A stretch of DNA of 64,000 nucleotides from Desnuesiella massiliensis (GCF_001403615.1 NZ_LN879454.1:310001-374000), one strand, 5' to 3'. Positions 1 through 8,303 are shown, numbered from the stretch's first letter. Numbers and translations are program-made. The notes: generated from the letters alone by a model not told the origin.

Positions 1-39
1 TATAAATATTCCTATAATATGTTCCTTGAACCATTCCAT
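1..39 (-). CDS. N-terminal fragment of a protein cut by the window edge
   Basis: On the minus strand an ATG at 39 follows an AGGAGA Shine-Dalgarno about 8 bases upstream, and the frame stays open to base 1. The 13 visible residues (MEWFKEHIIGIFI) look like the start of a small membrane or amphipathic protein. Family and function cannot be told from so little. It would be transcribed divergently from the winged-helix gene that starts at 274. Confidence 0.45.
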   Translation of the reverse strand, partial: MEWFKEHIIGIFI

Positions 40-273
40 AAAATCATCTCCTAATTTAGTACAGTAATAATGATAGTATTTAAATAGTTATAATTCAAAT
101 TATAAATTTTTATACAAATATAAGAGTTTATTATAACTAAGACAGCATAATAAATAAAATTTATTAAAAGTTTATAAAAATTTCTGCAACATCTCCCTAA
201 ACTGCATATCTAAGTGATAACACTCTGTTTTAAGGTTACAGAGCAAGCACTAGTGCAAAAGGGGGATTTTTTT

Positions 274-738
274 ATGTCATACACTAATATAGATAATAGT
301 ATAATGAGCTTTAATATATCTGATGGGGCTTTTAAGCTGTTTTTCTTGCTTCAGAGCATGTGCTATAACGAAAAGACAGAATGCTTTCCTTCACAAAATT
401 ATTTGGCAGAGAAATTGAATAAATCTGTAAGAACTATTCAAAGATATATTGAAGAGCTTATTAATGCTGGGCTTTTGAAGAAGCAGCGAAGAGGTAGCAT
501 ATCAAATTTATATACTGTGATGTTAAAAGTAGTGACTCAAAAGGTTAATGCTCTAGTGGAAAAAGTTAAGGATATGAAAGATAAGAATACTAAAGCTCAA
601 AGTCATAAAGGTTATGGCTATAATTATCCATCAAAGAAAAGCAATTGGAATATAGAAGAGAGAAGCTATGATTTTGGGTGCTTAGAAAATATGCTCTTAG
701 GACAAGAAGAATATAATGCTGAGAAATTATATAAATAA
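274..738 (+). CDS. Winged-helix DNA-binding protein, replication-initiator-like
   Basis: About 154 residues. The frame is open from an ATG at 214, but the ATG at 274 is preceded by a GGGGGA ribosome site and starts the conserved-looking part (MSYTNIDNS). Residues about 10-85 form a winged helix: an N-terminal helix pair, then the recognition region around QNYLAEKLNKSVRTIQRYI and a wing ending LLKKQRRG. This pattern is common in plasmid, phage and chromosomal replication-type HTH proteins of clostridia. The tail has the Y-D-F-x2-L-E-x2-L-L-G motif often seen at the end of such proteins. Its position just before a DnaA-box cluster is suggestive but proves no link. It may be a phage or plasmid remnant or a chromosomal regulator; DNA binding is the safe part. 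Confidence 0.65.
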   Translation: MSYTNIDNSIMSFNISDGAFKLFFLLQSMCYNEKTECFPSQNYLAEKLNKSVRTIQRYIEELINAGLLKKQRRGSISNLYTVMLKVVTQKVNALVEKVKDMKDKNTKAQSHKGYGYNYPSKKSNWNIEERSYDFGCLENMLLGQEEYNAEKLYK

Positions 739-750
739 AAAATAAAGAAA

Positions 751-858
751 TATAGGAGGATGTGAAAAACATAGGTGTTCTTTTTCACGGGCCGCTCGTG
801 GGACTCCACGCGCGGTGTAGGGAAACCTATAGAACACCTTTTTTCACAGCCTCCTATA
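751..858. repeat. Family A palindromic repeat, copy 1 (MITE-like)
   Basis: A 108-bp element with terminal inverted repeats that begin TATAGGAGG and end CCTCCTATA. The whole unit can fold into one long imperfect hairpin with a GC-rich core (GGGCCGCTCGTGGG / CCACGCGCGG), which stands out in this AT-rich sequence. Three more copies lie at 14335, 53773 and 58494. This copy has the same orientation as the one at 58494. It carries no convincing gene; short open frames across it are translations of the repeat. Confidence 0.85.
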
Positions 859-907
859 AATAGAGGATACCTATGATTGTTTTTCATAGGTCTATTTGTG
901 GTGGACT

Positions 908-948
908 AAAAATCTCCAGAGATATATTATCTGGGGATTTTTGTTTTT
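908..948 (+). terminator. Rho-independent terminator
   Basis: Arms AAAAATCTCCAGA (908-920) and TCTGGGGATTTTT (930-942) form a stem with one mismatch, followed by GTTTTT. It probably ends transcripts from the winged-helix gene after they cross repeat A. Confidence 0.6.
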
Positions 949-963
949 ATAATACACTATAGA

Positions 964-1092
964 ATCCACAAACTGTGGATAATTGTACATAGTAATGTGG
1001 GTTATTGATTTATCAGAGGTTAAATTAAAAGTTGTGCACAAGGTGTGCATTGTTTTGTGGATAAGTATAAAAAACCACAAGAGTTATCCACA
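964..1092. promoter_or_regulatory. Cluster of DnaA boxes
   Basis: Three perfect 9-mers of the DnaA consensus TTATCCACA occur: complement strand at 974-982 and 1056-1064, plus strand at 1084-1092. Near matches are at 962-970 (GAATCCACA, facing the box at 974) and 996-1004. An AT-rich stretch follows to about 1320. No dnaA, dnaN or other origin gene is visible, so it may be a DnaA-binding cluster that titrates or regulates, a secondary origin, or a DnaA-controlled promoter. The rest of the 739-1353 gap holds repeat A and a terminator. Confidence 0.6.
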
Positions 1093-1353
1093 GAAATAAT
1101 TTGAAAAAATATATATTGATTCCATAAAGGAAAATTTATGTCGTATTAGATAAGACAGGTTGTTTATTTATTAGATGACAGGGCAGACTAAGGAAGAATT
1201 AAAACAGGAATAAAACAAAGGAAGAATATTAACCTATATATAAGATATATATTAATATAGATTTAACCATTTTTTATCTGTAAAATAAAAGTGTAAAAGA
1301 AGTATAATATATATGGTAAACATATATACAAATAATGTTTAGGAGATGTAACT

Positions 1354-1899
1354 ATGAACAAATTAATAGATATGTTTTTAGTTTTTTTTAAGATTGGAGC
1401 ATTTACCATAGGTGGAGGTTATGCCATGGTACCTCTAATTGAAAAAGAAGTAGTGGATAAAAAACAGTGGGTAGAAAAAGAGGAGTTCGTAGATATGTTA
1501 GCCTTAGCCCAGTCTTCTCCAGGACCTATTGCGGTAAATACTGCAGTGTTTGTGGGTTATAAAGTTGGAGGAGTGCCAGGGCTTATATTTACAACCTTAG
1601 GCTCTGTGCTGCCTTCCTTTATAATAATACTGATTATTGCTTCATTTTTTGTAGGCATTCAGGATAGCCCTGTAGTAGAGAGAATCTTTAAAGGTATAAG
1701 GCCAGCAGTGGTAGCCCTTATAGCAGCTCCTGTTATAAGGATGGGCAAAAGTGCAAAAATAAATAAATACACCATAATAATACCTATTTTGATTGCAGTG
1801 GTGGTAGGAGTTTTAAAGGTAACAGCTATTTATATAATTATATTAGCAGCTATAGGAGGCAACATATATGGCTGGTATAAAGGGAGGAGGCAGCAGTGA
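1354..1899 (+). CDS. Chromate transporter, short CHR subunit 1
   Basis: A 181-residue hydrophobic protein of the short CHR (chromate ion transporter) type, about half of a full two-domain ChrA. Family marks are the N-terminal IGAFTIGGGYAMVPLIEKEV, the WV-x-K/E-EF-x-D sequence and SSPGPIAVNTAVFVGY. Short CHR proteins normally occur as adjacent pairs that together make one inner-membrane transporter of chromate or sulfate-like oxyanions. The partner overlaps by 4 bp downstream. The start is set by AGGAGA seven bases before the ATG; a TATAAT lies at 1303-1308 with no good -35. The true substrate is unknown. Confidence 0.88.
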   Translation: MNKLIDMFLVFFKIGAFTIGGGYAMVPLIEKEVVDKKQWVEKEEFVDMLALAQSSPGPIAVNTAVFVGYKVGGVPGLIFTTLGSVLPSFIIILIIASFFVGIQDSPVVERIFKGIRPAVVALIAAPVIRMGKSAKINKYTIIIPILIAVVVGVLKVTAIYIIILAAIGGNIYGWYKGRRQQ

Positions 1900-2423
1900 A
1901 TATAGGATTATTAACAAAAATCTTTATAACTTTTTTTAAGATAGGACTTTTCAGCTTTGGTGGAGGCTATGCCATGCTGCCTCTCATTCAGCAGGAAGTA
2001 ACTTCTACTAATCAGTGGGTTTCTGTTAAGGAATTTATAGATATAGTGGCTATATCTCAAGTAACTCCAGGACCTATTGCCATTAATAGTGCTACATATA
2101 TAGGTTATAAAACAGCAGGAATTTTTGGATCTGCCTTGGCTACCTTAGGAGTTGTGGCGCCTTCTATAATAATAATGGTTATAATTTGCCGTTTCTTCTT
2201 CAAATTCAAAAATAATAAATATGTAGAAAATGCCTTTTTAGGATTGCGCCCTGCGGTAGTAGGATTAGTGGCAGCGGCGGCCCTATTAGTTACTAAGGGA
2301 TCTTTTATAGACTATAAAAGCATTATAATTTTTGCCGCGGCTTTTATAGCATCATATAAGTTTAAGGCTGATCCTATTTTAATGACTGTGGTAGCGGGAG
2401 TAATTGGATTTTTATTATATTAA
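1896..2423 (+). CDS. Chromate transporter, short CHR subunit 2
   Basis: 175 residues, homologous to the preceding gene with the same landmarks (IGLFSFGGGYAMLPLIQQEV, TPGPIAINSATYIGY). It starts at a GTG that overlaps the upstream stop and has AGGAGG at 1884-1889, so the two are translationally coupled and presumably form a heterodimer in the membrane. The sigma-54 activator gene follows after 13 bp, apparently in the same operon. That linkage raises the possibility that the substrate is a sulfur compound related to the methionine gamma-lyase downstream, but this is inference. Confidence 0.87.
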   Translation: MNIGLLTKIFITFFKIGLFSFGGGYAMLPLIQQEVTSTNQWVSVKEFIDIVAISQVTPGPIAINSATYIGYKTAGIFGSALATLGVVAPSIIIMVIICRFFFKFKNNKYVENAFLGLRPAVVGLVAAAALLVTKGSFIDYKSIIIFAAAFIASYKFKADPILMTVVAGVIGFLLY

Positions 2424-2436
2424 GAGGATGGTTTAA

Positions 2437-4002
2437 ATGATTAGATTTGAAATTATCACCCGAGATAGGTTAGGAATAACCGTAGAACTATTAGAAAAAA
2501 TCTATAAGAGAAATATTAATTTAATTTCTATGGAAGTGTTCTTTCAAAGAGTATGTGTGAAGATAGAGGATATAGATGAGAAAATAAAGGGAGCTTTAAA
2601 AGAGGAGCTTTGTGAAATTGAAGATGTTATCTCCATAAATGAAATGGAACTGCTGTATCATGAACAGGATGAAAGGCGGCTTTTAGCGGTGATAGATTCA
2701 GTAGACGAAGGAATCATTTCTATGGATAGAAATTTTAACATCAGCATTTTTAACAACTATTGTGAAGAGTTATTTAACTATAAAAAAGAGGAAGTTATAG
2801 GAAGAGATATAAGGAAACTCATAGGTGAGGAAACCCCCATTGTTAACTTGATTAAAAGTGGAGTGGAGTATGACAATTTGGAGTTTAATTTGAAAAATGA
2901 TCGTGGAGAGATTGATTATATATCTACGGGAAGAACCATAAAAAATGATAATGATGAGGTAATAGGAGCTGTGGCCTCTATAAAGGATTTTAACAAAGCA
3001 AGGCAGTTGGTAGATATAATTTCCACCGTAGAGCACAGTGCCTTTAAGGATATCATAGGAAGCAGTCAGAGCATTGAAAAAGTTAAGAAGATCACGGGCG
3101 CGGTGGCTAAAAGCAATTCAACGGTACTTTTAAGAGGGGAAAGCGGCACCGGAAAGGAGCTTTTTGCAAAGGCTATTCATTATTCTAGTGATAGAAAAAA
3201 TAAAAGCTTTGTTACTATCAATTGTGCGGCTTTACCTGAAAGCTTACTAGAGAGTGAACTATTTGGCTATGAGAAAGGAAGTTTTACTGGTGCTATGCAA
3301 AATGGGAAGGACGGGCTTTTTAAAGAGGCTAGCGAAGGTACCTTGTTTTTAGATGAAATAGGGGAACTTTCCATGGTGCTTCAAGCTAAGCTTTTGAGAG
3401 TATTACAGGAAGGTACCATAAGAAAAATAGGCAGCAATAAAGAAGAATTTGTGGATGTAAGAATAATAGCTGCTACTAATAAAAATCTTGAGGACATGAT
3501 TAGCCATGGACTATTTAGAGAGGACTTATATTATAGGTTAAATGTTATACCTATATGTATTCCAAGCCTAAGGGAGAGATTAGAGGACATACCTAGCTTA
3601 GTACAATTTTTTATAGATAAGCTTAACAAAAGAATAAAAAGAGATATTAAAGGAGCGCAGCTAGAGTTCATCAGCGATTTAATGAAATATCACTGGCCGG
3701 GCAATGTTAGAGAGCTCCAAAATGTGGTAGAGAGAGCTATGAATTTATGTGAAGGACAGTTTTTAACTACTAAAGAATTGATTATTGATTTTAAAAATGA
3801 GAATCAAGGCTATGTTCCAAATATCATAGCTAATATGGAAAAAGAACAGCCTTCGCTAAAGGACGAGCTAGAGCAGAAGGAAAAGGAAATCATTTCAAGG
3901 GTTTTAAAAAGTAATAGAAGCTATAGAAAGACAGCAAAAATATTAAAGGTGTCTCATACGACCATAATGAATAAGATAAAGAAATATAATATCAAAATGT
4001 AA
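2437..4002 (+). CDS. TyrR-like sigma-54-dependent activator (ACT-PAS-AAA-HTH)
   Basis: 521 residues with the domain order of TyrR-type bacterial enhancer-binding proteins: an N-terminal ACT-like ligand domain (about 1-70), a PAS domain (about 78-185), a sigma-54-interacting AAA+ domain (about 205-430) and a C-terminal Fis-type helix-turn-helix (about 480-521). Visible motifs are Walker A GESGTGKE near residue 234, the sigma-54 contact loop GSFTGA (GAFTGA variant), Walker [11 protein letters not shown] and the arginine-finger region [16 protein letters not shown] domains usually bind amino acids. The next gene is methionine gamma-lyase, behind a consensus sigma-54 promoter and three TyrR-type boxes, so this protein most likely activates that gene in response to an amino acid. 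The first box overlaps its own stop codon. Confidence 0.93.
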   Translation: MIRFEIITRDRLGITVELLEKIYKRNINLISMEVFFQRVCVKIEDIDEKIKGALKEELCEIEDVISINEMELLYHEQDERRLLAVIDSVDEGIISMDRNFNISIFNNYCEELFNYKKEEVIGRDIRKLIGEETPIVNLIKSGVEYDNLEFNLKNDRGEIDYISTGRTIKNDNDEVIGAVASIKDFNKARQLVDIISTVEHSAFKDIIGSSQSIEKVKKITGAVAKSNSTVLLRGESGTGKELFAKAIHYSSDRKNKSFVTINCAALPESLLESELFGYEKGSFTGAMQNGKDGLFKEASEGTLFLDEIGELSMVLQAKLLRVLQEGTIRKIGSNKEEFVDVRIIAATNKNLEDMISHGLFREDLYYRLNVIPICIPSLRERLEDIPSLVQFFIDKLNKRIKRDIKGAQLEFISDLMKYHWPGNVRELQNVVERAMNLCEGQFLTTKELIIDFKNENQGYVPNIIANMEKEQPSLKDELEQKEKEIISRVLKSNRSYRKTAKILKVSHTTIMNKIKKYNIKM

Positions 4003-4067
4003 ATATTATTTTACAAATGTAAATATATTTTTACACTTAAATGGAGTGGTGTAAATAAATATTTACA
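3998..4067. promoter_or_regulatory. Three perfect TyrR-type boxes (upstream activator sites)
   Basis: The inverted repeat TGTAAA-N6-TTTACA occurs exactly at 3998-4015, 4018-4035 and 4050-4067. This is the classical TyrR-box consensus. The boxes lie 120-190 bp before the -24/-12 promoter at 4187, the usual distance for sites of a sigma-54 activator acting through DNA looping. Centre spacings are 20 and 32 bp, roughly two and three helical turns. Confidence 0.85.
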
Positions 4068-4186
4068 TTTTTTATTTTGTAAAGGTTTAACTAAAGAAAG
4101 TTGTTTTATTTTTAACATACTCTAATGCTCATGTTGCTACAAATTTTAAGAATTATAAGCTACTGAATTTTAATTTTTATTTTAGT

Positions 4187-4202
4187 TGGCATGGCTATTG
4201 CT
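4187..4202 (+). promoter_or_regulatory. Sigma-54 (-24/-12) promoter of methionine gamma-lyase
   Basis: TGGCATGGCTATTGCT matches the sigma-54 consensus TGGCAYR-N4-TTGCW at every fixed position, with GG at -24 and GC at -12. Transcription should begin near 4213, about 35 bases before the ATG at 4250. It fits the adjacent sigma-54 activator gene and its upstream boxes. Confidence 0.85.
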
Positions 4203-4249
4203 CTATTGAGAAGCATAAGGGAAAAAGCTTTATTTTAAGGGGGATATTT

Positions 4250-5449
4250 ATGGATAAAAATACTTTAAAAACTATGGGCTTTGCCACTAGAGCAATTCAT
4301 GGGGGACATAAGAAAGATCAGTATGGAGCTTTAGCTACTCCAATTCATCAAACAGCAACCTTTATTTTTGATTCTGCTGAGCAAGGCGGAAACAGATTTG
4401 CGCTTAAAGAAGATGGTTACATTTATACTAGACTTGGAAATCCAACTAACACAGAGCTAGAGGAAAAGCTGGCTATGCTAGAAGGCGGAGAGGCAGCAGT
4501 TTCTACAGCTTCAGGCATCGGTGCAGTGGCTTCTGCTTTCTGGACAGCGTTAAAAGCTGGAGATCACGTAGTAGCAGCGAAGACTTTATATGGCTGTACC
4601 TATGCTTACTTAAGCCATGGACTAACCAGATATGGGGTAGAGGTAACCTTTGTAGACTCCACAGATCCAGAAAATGTTAGAAAGGCCATGAGAGATAATA
4701 CTAAGGTGGTTTATCTAGAAACCCCTGCAAATCCAAATCTTGATATTGCTGACATAGAGGCTATAAGCAAAATAGCTCACGAAAAAGAAGGCTGTCTAGT
4801 TATGGTAGACAACACCTTCTGTACTCCATATATTCAAAGACCTTTAGAGCTTGGTGCAGACGTGGTTATTCACTCCGGAACAAAGTTTTTAAATGGCCAT
4901 GGAGATGTAATTTCAGGCTTTGTAGTGGGAAGTGCGGAATATATAAAAAATGTAAGATTGTTTGGAATAAAGGATATGACAGGAGCTTCCTTAAGTCCTT
5001 TTGATGCCTTCCTTATCATAAGAGGTATGAAGACTTTAGAAATAAGAATGGAAAGACACTGCAAAAATGCTATGAAAGTAGCTAAATTCTTAGAAAGTCA
5101 TCCAGCGGTAGATAAGGTGTATTATCCAGGCTTAGAAAGCTTTAAGCAATATGAACTAGCTAAGAAACAAATGTCTCTACCTGGAGCTGTAATTGCCGTG
5201 GAGCTTAAGGGCGGTATGGAAGAAGGTAAGAGGGTAATAAATAATGTTAAGCTATGCAAATTAGCAGTAAGCTTAGGAGATGCGGAAACCCTAGTGCAAC
5301 ATCCTGCATCCATGACTCACTCTCCATACACTAAAGAAGAGAGAGAAGAGGCTGGAATCAGCGATGGAATGATAAGAATTGCCGTAGGTTTAGAAAATAT
5401 AGAAGATATCATAAGTGATTTAGATCAAGCTTTAAAAACTATCTGCTAA
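4250..5449 (+). CDS. megL: Methionine gamma-lyase
   Basis: A 399-residue PLP enzyme of the Cys/Met metabolism family. It splits L-methionine into methanethiol, 2-oxobutyrate and ammonia in the cytoplasm. The PLP lysine is K212 in HSGTKFLNGHGD. The cysteine that marks methionine gamma-lyases is at residue 116 (TLYGCTY), the same position as in the Pseudomonas enzyme, which favours this over cystathionine gamma-lyase. The N-terminal MGFATRAIHGG and the YTRLGNPT motif are typical. GGGGGA precedes the start. The gene is alone between the sigma-54 promoter and a terminator, so it is probably a single-gene unit induced by the upstream ACT-domain activator. Homocysteine or O-acetylhomoserine activity cannot be excluded. 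Confidence 0.92.
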   Translation: MDKNTLKTMGFATRAIHGGHKKDQYGALATPIHQTATFIFDSAEQGGNRFALKEDGYIYTRLGNPTNTELEEKLAMLEGGEAAVSTASGIGAVASAFWTALKAGDHVVAAKTLYGCTYAYLSHGLTRYGVEVTFVDSTDPENVRKAMRDNTKVVYLETPANPNLDIADIEAISKIAHEKEGCLVMVDNTFCTPYIQRPLELGADVVIHSGTKFLNGHGDVISGFVVGSAEYIKNVRLFGIKDMTGASLSPFDAFLIIRGMKTLEIRMERHCKNAMKVAKFLESHPAVDKVYYPGLESFKQYELAKKQMSLPGAVIAVELKGGMEEGKRVINNVKLCKLAVSLGDAETLVQHPASMTHSPYTKEEREEAGISDGMIRIAVGLENIEDIISDLDQALKTIC

Positions 5450-5450
5450 A

Positions 5451-5477
5451 AAAGAGGTGCCAAATTGGCATCTCTTT
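5451..5477. terminator. Bidirectional terminator between convergent genes
   Basis: AAAGAGGTGCC and GGCATCTCTTT form a perfect 11-bp stem with a 5-base loop, flanked by A and T runs on both sides. It ends megL on the plus strand and the ABC permease on the minus strand, whose stop codon lies at the edge of the stem. Confidence 0.8.
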
Positions 5478-6291
5478 AAATTTTAAAATCCTTTTTCCTA
5501 TAAATAAAGTAAGTAGCAGCAATAGAGCAGAGTATGATTAGGATAGATAATACTATATTTGTAGTGTGAATACCCTTCTTAATAATCTCCGAAGGCACAG
5601 CATAATGGAAAGGTGAAAAGTATTTTAAAAACTCAAGTTTATCTATCATACCAGAGAACATACCTAGAAGATAAGTTATAAAGAAAATTCCTGTAGATAT
5701 TGGCATAGCAGCTCTTACGTTCCTTATCAAAACCGAAATCAAGAATCCCATAGCCATAAACACAACTCCAATTAAGAAGAAGCTTCCAAATAGAAGTTTA
5801 AAATCCATTATAACATCTATTACTTTTAAATCTGATGGTTTTACAGCTAAAGCTATTGCCATGGAGGCCACCGCTGTTATCATTATAAAGACATAAAATA
5901 AAAGCAAGGAAGATAGTATTTTCATGGTTAGGATCTTGTTTCTGCTCACAGGCTGTGCATAAAGAAACTCTATAGTTCCTTCACTTTCCTCTTTAATAAG
6001 AGCTTTAGCGCCAAGCATTCCTGCGTAAATACATCCTGCGATAACTATATATTGAAATACGTAAGCAAAGTATTGATTTAGTTTTGTAAAATCAGGAATA
6101 TCCTTTAAATTAAAAGCTTCAAGCATGGCAGGAGGTAAGGCGTCCATTTTGGTGTTTACTAGCTCCTGCATTCCACTGTCCTTCATAGAAGGGAACATGG
6201 ACATGAACAAAATAGTTAGGGCTACGCAAATAATGCTCCATAGCATTAATGACTTAAAGCCTTTTTTAAACTCCATCTTAAAAATATTCAT
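5476..6291 (-). CDS. ABC-2 type transporter permease
   Basis: 271 residues with about six membrane helices and a large extracellular loop after the first one, the layout of ABC-2 permeases for drug or peptide export. An EESEGTIEFLYAQPVSR segment after helix 2 is the usual cytoplasmic coupling region. Its start overlaps the end of the ATPase gene by 4 bp, and the two should form one exporter. The operon order (LytTR, DUF3021, ATPase, permease) is a recurrent Firmicute arrangement. The substrate is unknown. Confidence 0.85.
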   Translation of the reverse strand: MNIFKMEFKKGFKSLMLWSIICVALTILFMSMFPSMKDSGMQELVNTKMDALPPAMLEAFNLKDIPDFTKLNQYFAYVFQYIVIAGCIYAGMLGAKALIKEESEGTIEFLYAQPVSRNKILTMKILSSLLLFYVFIMITAVASMAIALAVKPSDLKVIDVIMDFKLLFGSFFLIGVVFMAMGFLISVLIRNVRAAMPISTGIFFITYLLGMFSGMIDKLEFLKYFSPFHYAVPSEIIKKGIHTTNIVLSILIILCSIAATYFIYRKKDFKI

Positions 6292-7175
6292 TTATTTTTC
6301 CTCCCTTCATAGTAGCTCATAAATACTTCTGACAATTTCTTTTCTTCTATAATCAAGTTTTCTATATTATATTTAGATAATAAAGAAATGAGCTTATTTA
6401 TATCTTCCTTATAATTAAAAACTATAGTATTATTTTCGTTACTAACTATTTCTCCACCTATATTTTTAAGCTCTGCCTCTATATTTTTAGAAGTTTTTAA
6501 TGCAACCTTTTTTACGGTTTTCTTAGCGAAATCTTCTATCTTTCTTACCTCTAAGATTTTTCCTTCTTTAATAATAGCCACTCTGTCACAGAATTCTTCC
6601 ACCTCTGCTAGGTTATGACTGGATAAGAATATGGTAGAACCTTGTTTCTTTAATTCTAGCAGCTCATTAAATAGCTTTTGCTGAATTAAAGGATCTAGCC
6701 CATTGGTAGGCTCATCCAGTATTAATACCTTGGGTTTATGAAGCAGAGCCTGTATAATTGCTACCTTCTTCTTATTTCCAAGAGAAAGCTCGAAGATCTT
6801 CTTATGAAGCTCTACATCAAAGGTTTTGATTAATTCGTCTACATATCCATTGTCCACATTTTTCTTAAAGGACTTAGCATAATCTATAATTTCCTTAACA
6901 GACATATTGTCGTAATATCTAACTTCACTAGGAACATAACCAATGTCCTCTTTTATTTTAGTAGTTTGGCTCACACAATCTAAACCGAAGATTTTAGCTT
7001 CACCACTAGTAGGAAAAATTAGATTTAAAAGAGTTTTAATAGTAGTAGATTTTCCAGCGCCGTTAGGACCTATAAACCCATAAATTTCACCCTTGTTCAC
7101 TGTTAAGTTTACCTTGTCTATTCCGCGGCTTTTGCCATAGGTTTTGGTCAAATTTTTTATTTCAATAATGCTCAT
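6288..7175 (-). CDS. ABC transporter ATP-binding protein
   Basis: 295 residues. Walker A GPNGAGKST (about residue 37), signature LSLGNKKK (a variant of LSGGQ common in the ABC-2 drug-export group), Walker B VLILDEPTNGLDP and the H-loop SSHNLAEVEE are all present. The last 80 residues form the C-terminal extension typical of BcrA/NatA-like ATPases. AAGGAGG precedes the ATG. It works with the permease directly downstream. Confidence 0.92.
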   Translation of the reverse strand: MSIIEIKNLTKTYGKSRGIDKVNLTVNKGEIYGFIGPNGAGKSTTIKTLLNLIFPTSGEAKIFGLDCVSQTTKIKEDIGYVPSEVRYYDNMSVKEIIDYAKSFKKNVDNGYVDELIKTFDVELHKKIFELSLGNKKKVAIIQALLHKPKVLILDEPTNGLDPLIQQKLFNELLELKKQGSTIFLSSHNLAEVEEFCDRVAIIKEGKILEVRKIEDFAKKTVKKVALKTSKNIEAELKNIGGEIVSNENNTIVFNYKEDINKLISLLSKYNIENLIIEEKKLSEVFMSYYEGRKNK

Positions 7176-7215
7176 GGTAGGGCCTCCTTATAATATTAGG
7201 CATTTTGAACATGCC

Positions 7216-7659
7216 TTAATTAATATTCCTTTTTTGCTTATAAATTGCTAGTTTGCTGTTTAACTCTTCTCCAGTTGCTTTATTATACCAACGCAGAGAG
7301 TTAAGTATTCCAAGATAAAATAGTGTATATACTGCACTGTATAACCCTAAGGAAGAAAAGTTTCTATAATCCATCCATCCGTAGGTGATTATAAATGTAA
7401 GAATAGTAAAATAGCATAATGTAAAGTGGATGAGGAATTTTTGCTTTAATGATAGCTTAGTCAGCATAAATTCTCCAAATATTATATATTGAATAACCAC
7501 CAGTACTATAGATAATAAAAAGAGTTGCCATATTACAACAAGCTCCATGGAGGTTTTGCCCAGCAGCATATTAACAATGGTATAAATGATAACTGTAGAA
7601 GCGAAAAACAACCCCCACACCATTTTAAATTGAAATAAGAATTCCATAACTTTTTTCAT
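7216..7659 (-). CDS. DUF3021 family membrane protein
   Basis: 147 residues with four predicted membrane helices and a short basic tail, matching the size and pattern of DUF3021. Members are almost always encoded next to a LytTR regulator, as here (13 bp apart), and may act as a membrane sensor or inhibitor of that regulator. The role is inferred from genomic association in the family; nothing enzymatic is visible. Confidence 0.8.
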   Translation of the reverse strand: MKKVMEFLFQFKMVWGLFFASTVIIYTIVNMLLGKTSMELVVIWQLFLLSIVLVVIQYIIFGEFMLTKLSLKQKFLIHFTLCYFTILTFIITYGWMDYRNFSSLGLYSAVYTLFYLGILNSLRWYNKATGEELNSKLAIYKQKRNIN

Positions 7660-7672
7660 TTAATTCACCTCG

Positions 7673-8110
7673 CTACAATCCTAATATCTCTTTTATTACA
7701 GGAACATATTGTCTTGAAATAGTAAGAGTTTCATCATTTTCTAGTAATGCATCTAATCTGCCATTAAATTTAGGAGTAAGCTTTTTAATTTTTGATATAT
7801 TTATTACTGTGGATTTTGTAGCTCTAAAAAAATCGTATTTGGATAGCTTATCCTCTATTTCATATAGCCTCATAGGGGTTTCGAAGACCTGTGTTTCTGT
7901 ATAAATAAAGGTTTTTTTATCTACACTTTCAAAATAGTAGATGTCTGTTGGTTCTACCAAGTGTAGTGTTCCATTTAGATTGCCAATAATTTTTTCCTCC
8001 GTACTTTTAAGCAGAGATAGGATTTTTTGCAATTCTTCGTTAATAACGCTGCACCTGATTATTATCTCTATTTCTTTATTTTCCGAAGCTTCCTCAATAA
8101 TTATCTTCAA
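7673..8110 (-). CDS. LytTR-family DNA-binding regulator
   Basis: 145 residues. The C-terminal half (about 45-145) is a LytTR domain, with the strand pattern IYYFESVDKKTFIYTE, the conserved FFRATKSTVINISKIKKL and a final LTISRQYVPVIKEIL. There is no receiver domain, so activity is probably controlled by the DUF3021 partner. The start is a TTG eight bases after GGGGGTG. A pair of 10-bp direct repeats 21 bp apart lies upstream at 8228-8258 and is a good candidate operator for its own operon. Confidence 0.88.
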   Translation of the reverse strand: MKIIIEEASENKEIEIIIRCSVINEELQKILSLLKSTEEKIIGNLNGTLHLVEPTDIYYFESVDKKTFIYTETQVFETPMRLYEIEDKLSKYDFFRATKSTVINISKIKKLTPKFNGRLDALLENDETLTISRQYVPVIKEILGL

Positions 8111-8227
8111 TTTAACACCCCCTAAGTACTACATATAGAGATATTCTAATCTATGCTAAGTAGTAACTTATATCATGTTGATATTATAAATATAATCCTA
8201 TAAATTTATAATGTAAATATAGTTATA

Positions 8228-8258
8228 ACTAAGTTGCATATTAAATATACTAAGTTGC
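8228..8258 (-). promoter_or_regulatory. Direct-repeat operator, probably for LytTR
   Basis: ACTAAGTTGC occurs exactly at 8228-8237 and 8249-8258, a period of 21 bp or two helical turns. LytTR regulators bind pairs of roughly 9-bp direct repeats separated by 10-13 bp, as here. The pair sits 118-148 bp upstream of the LytTR gene start. Confidence 0.55.
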
Positions 8259-8276
8259 TTCTATATAATTAACGCG

Positions 8277-8300
8277 AAAAAAGCGACCAATGTCGCTTTT
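8277..8300 (-). terminator. Terminator after the nitroreductase gene
   Basis: AAAAGCGAC and GTCGCTTTT pair around a CAAT loop (stem 8279-8300). On the minus strand the stem is followed by a T run. It lies just past the stop of the nitroreductase gene. Confidence 0.75.
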
Positions 8301-8303
8301 CAT

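Noticed and set aside
666..887. 73-codon minus-strand open frame across repeat A copy 1
   Set aside because: It is a translation of the palindromic element and its flanks, and similar frames arise at the other copies.
892..1080. 62-codon minus-strand frame across the DnaA-box region
   Set aside because: No good ribosome site, composition like random AT-rich sequence, and it crosses the terminator and DnaA boxes.
1281..1300. TGTAAA twice before the chromate transporter, considered as TyrR boxes
   Set aside because: The two units are direct, not inverted, and do not have the N6 spacing of the boxes at 3998-4067.
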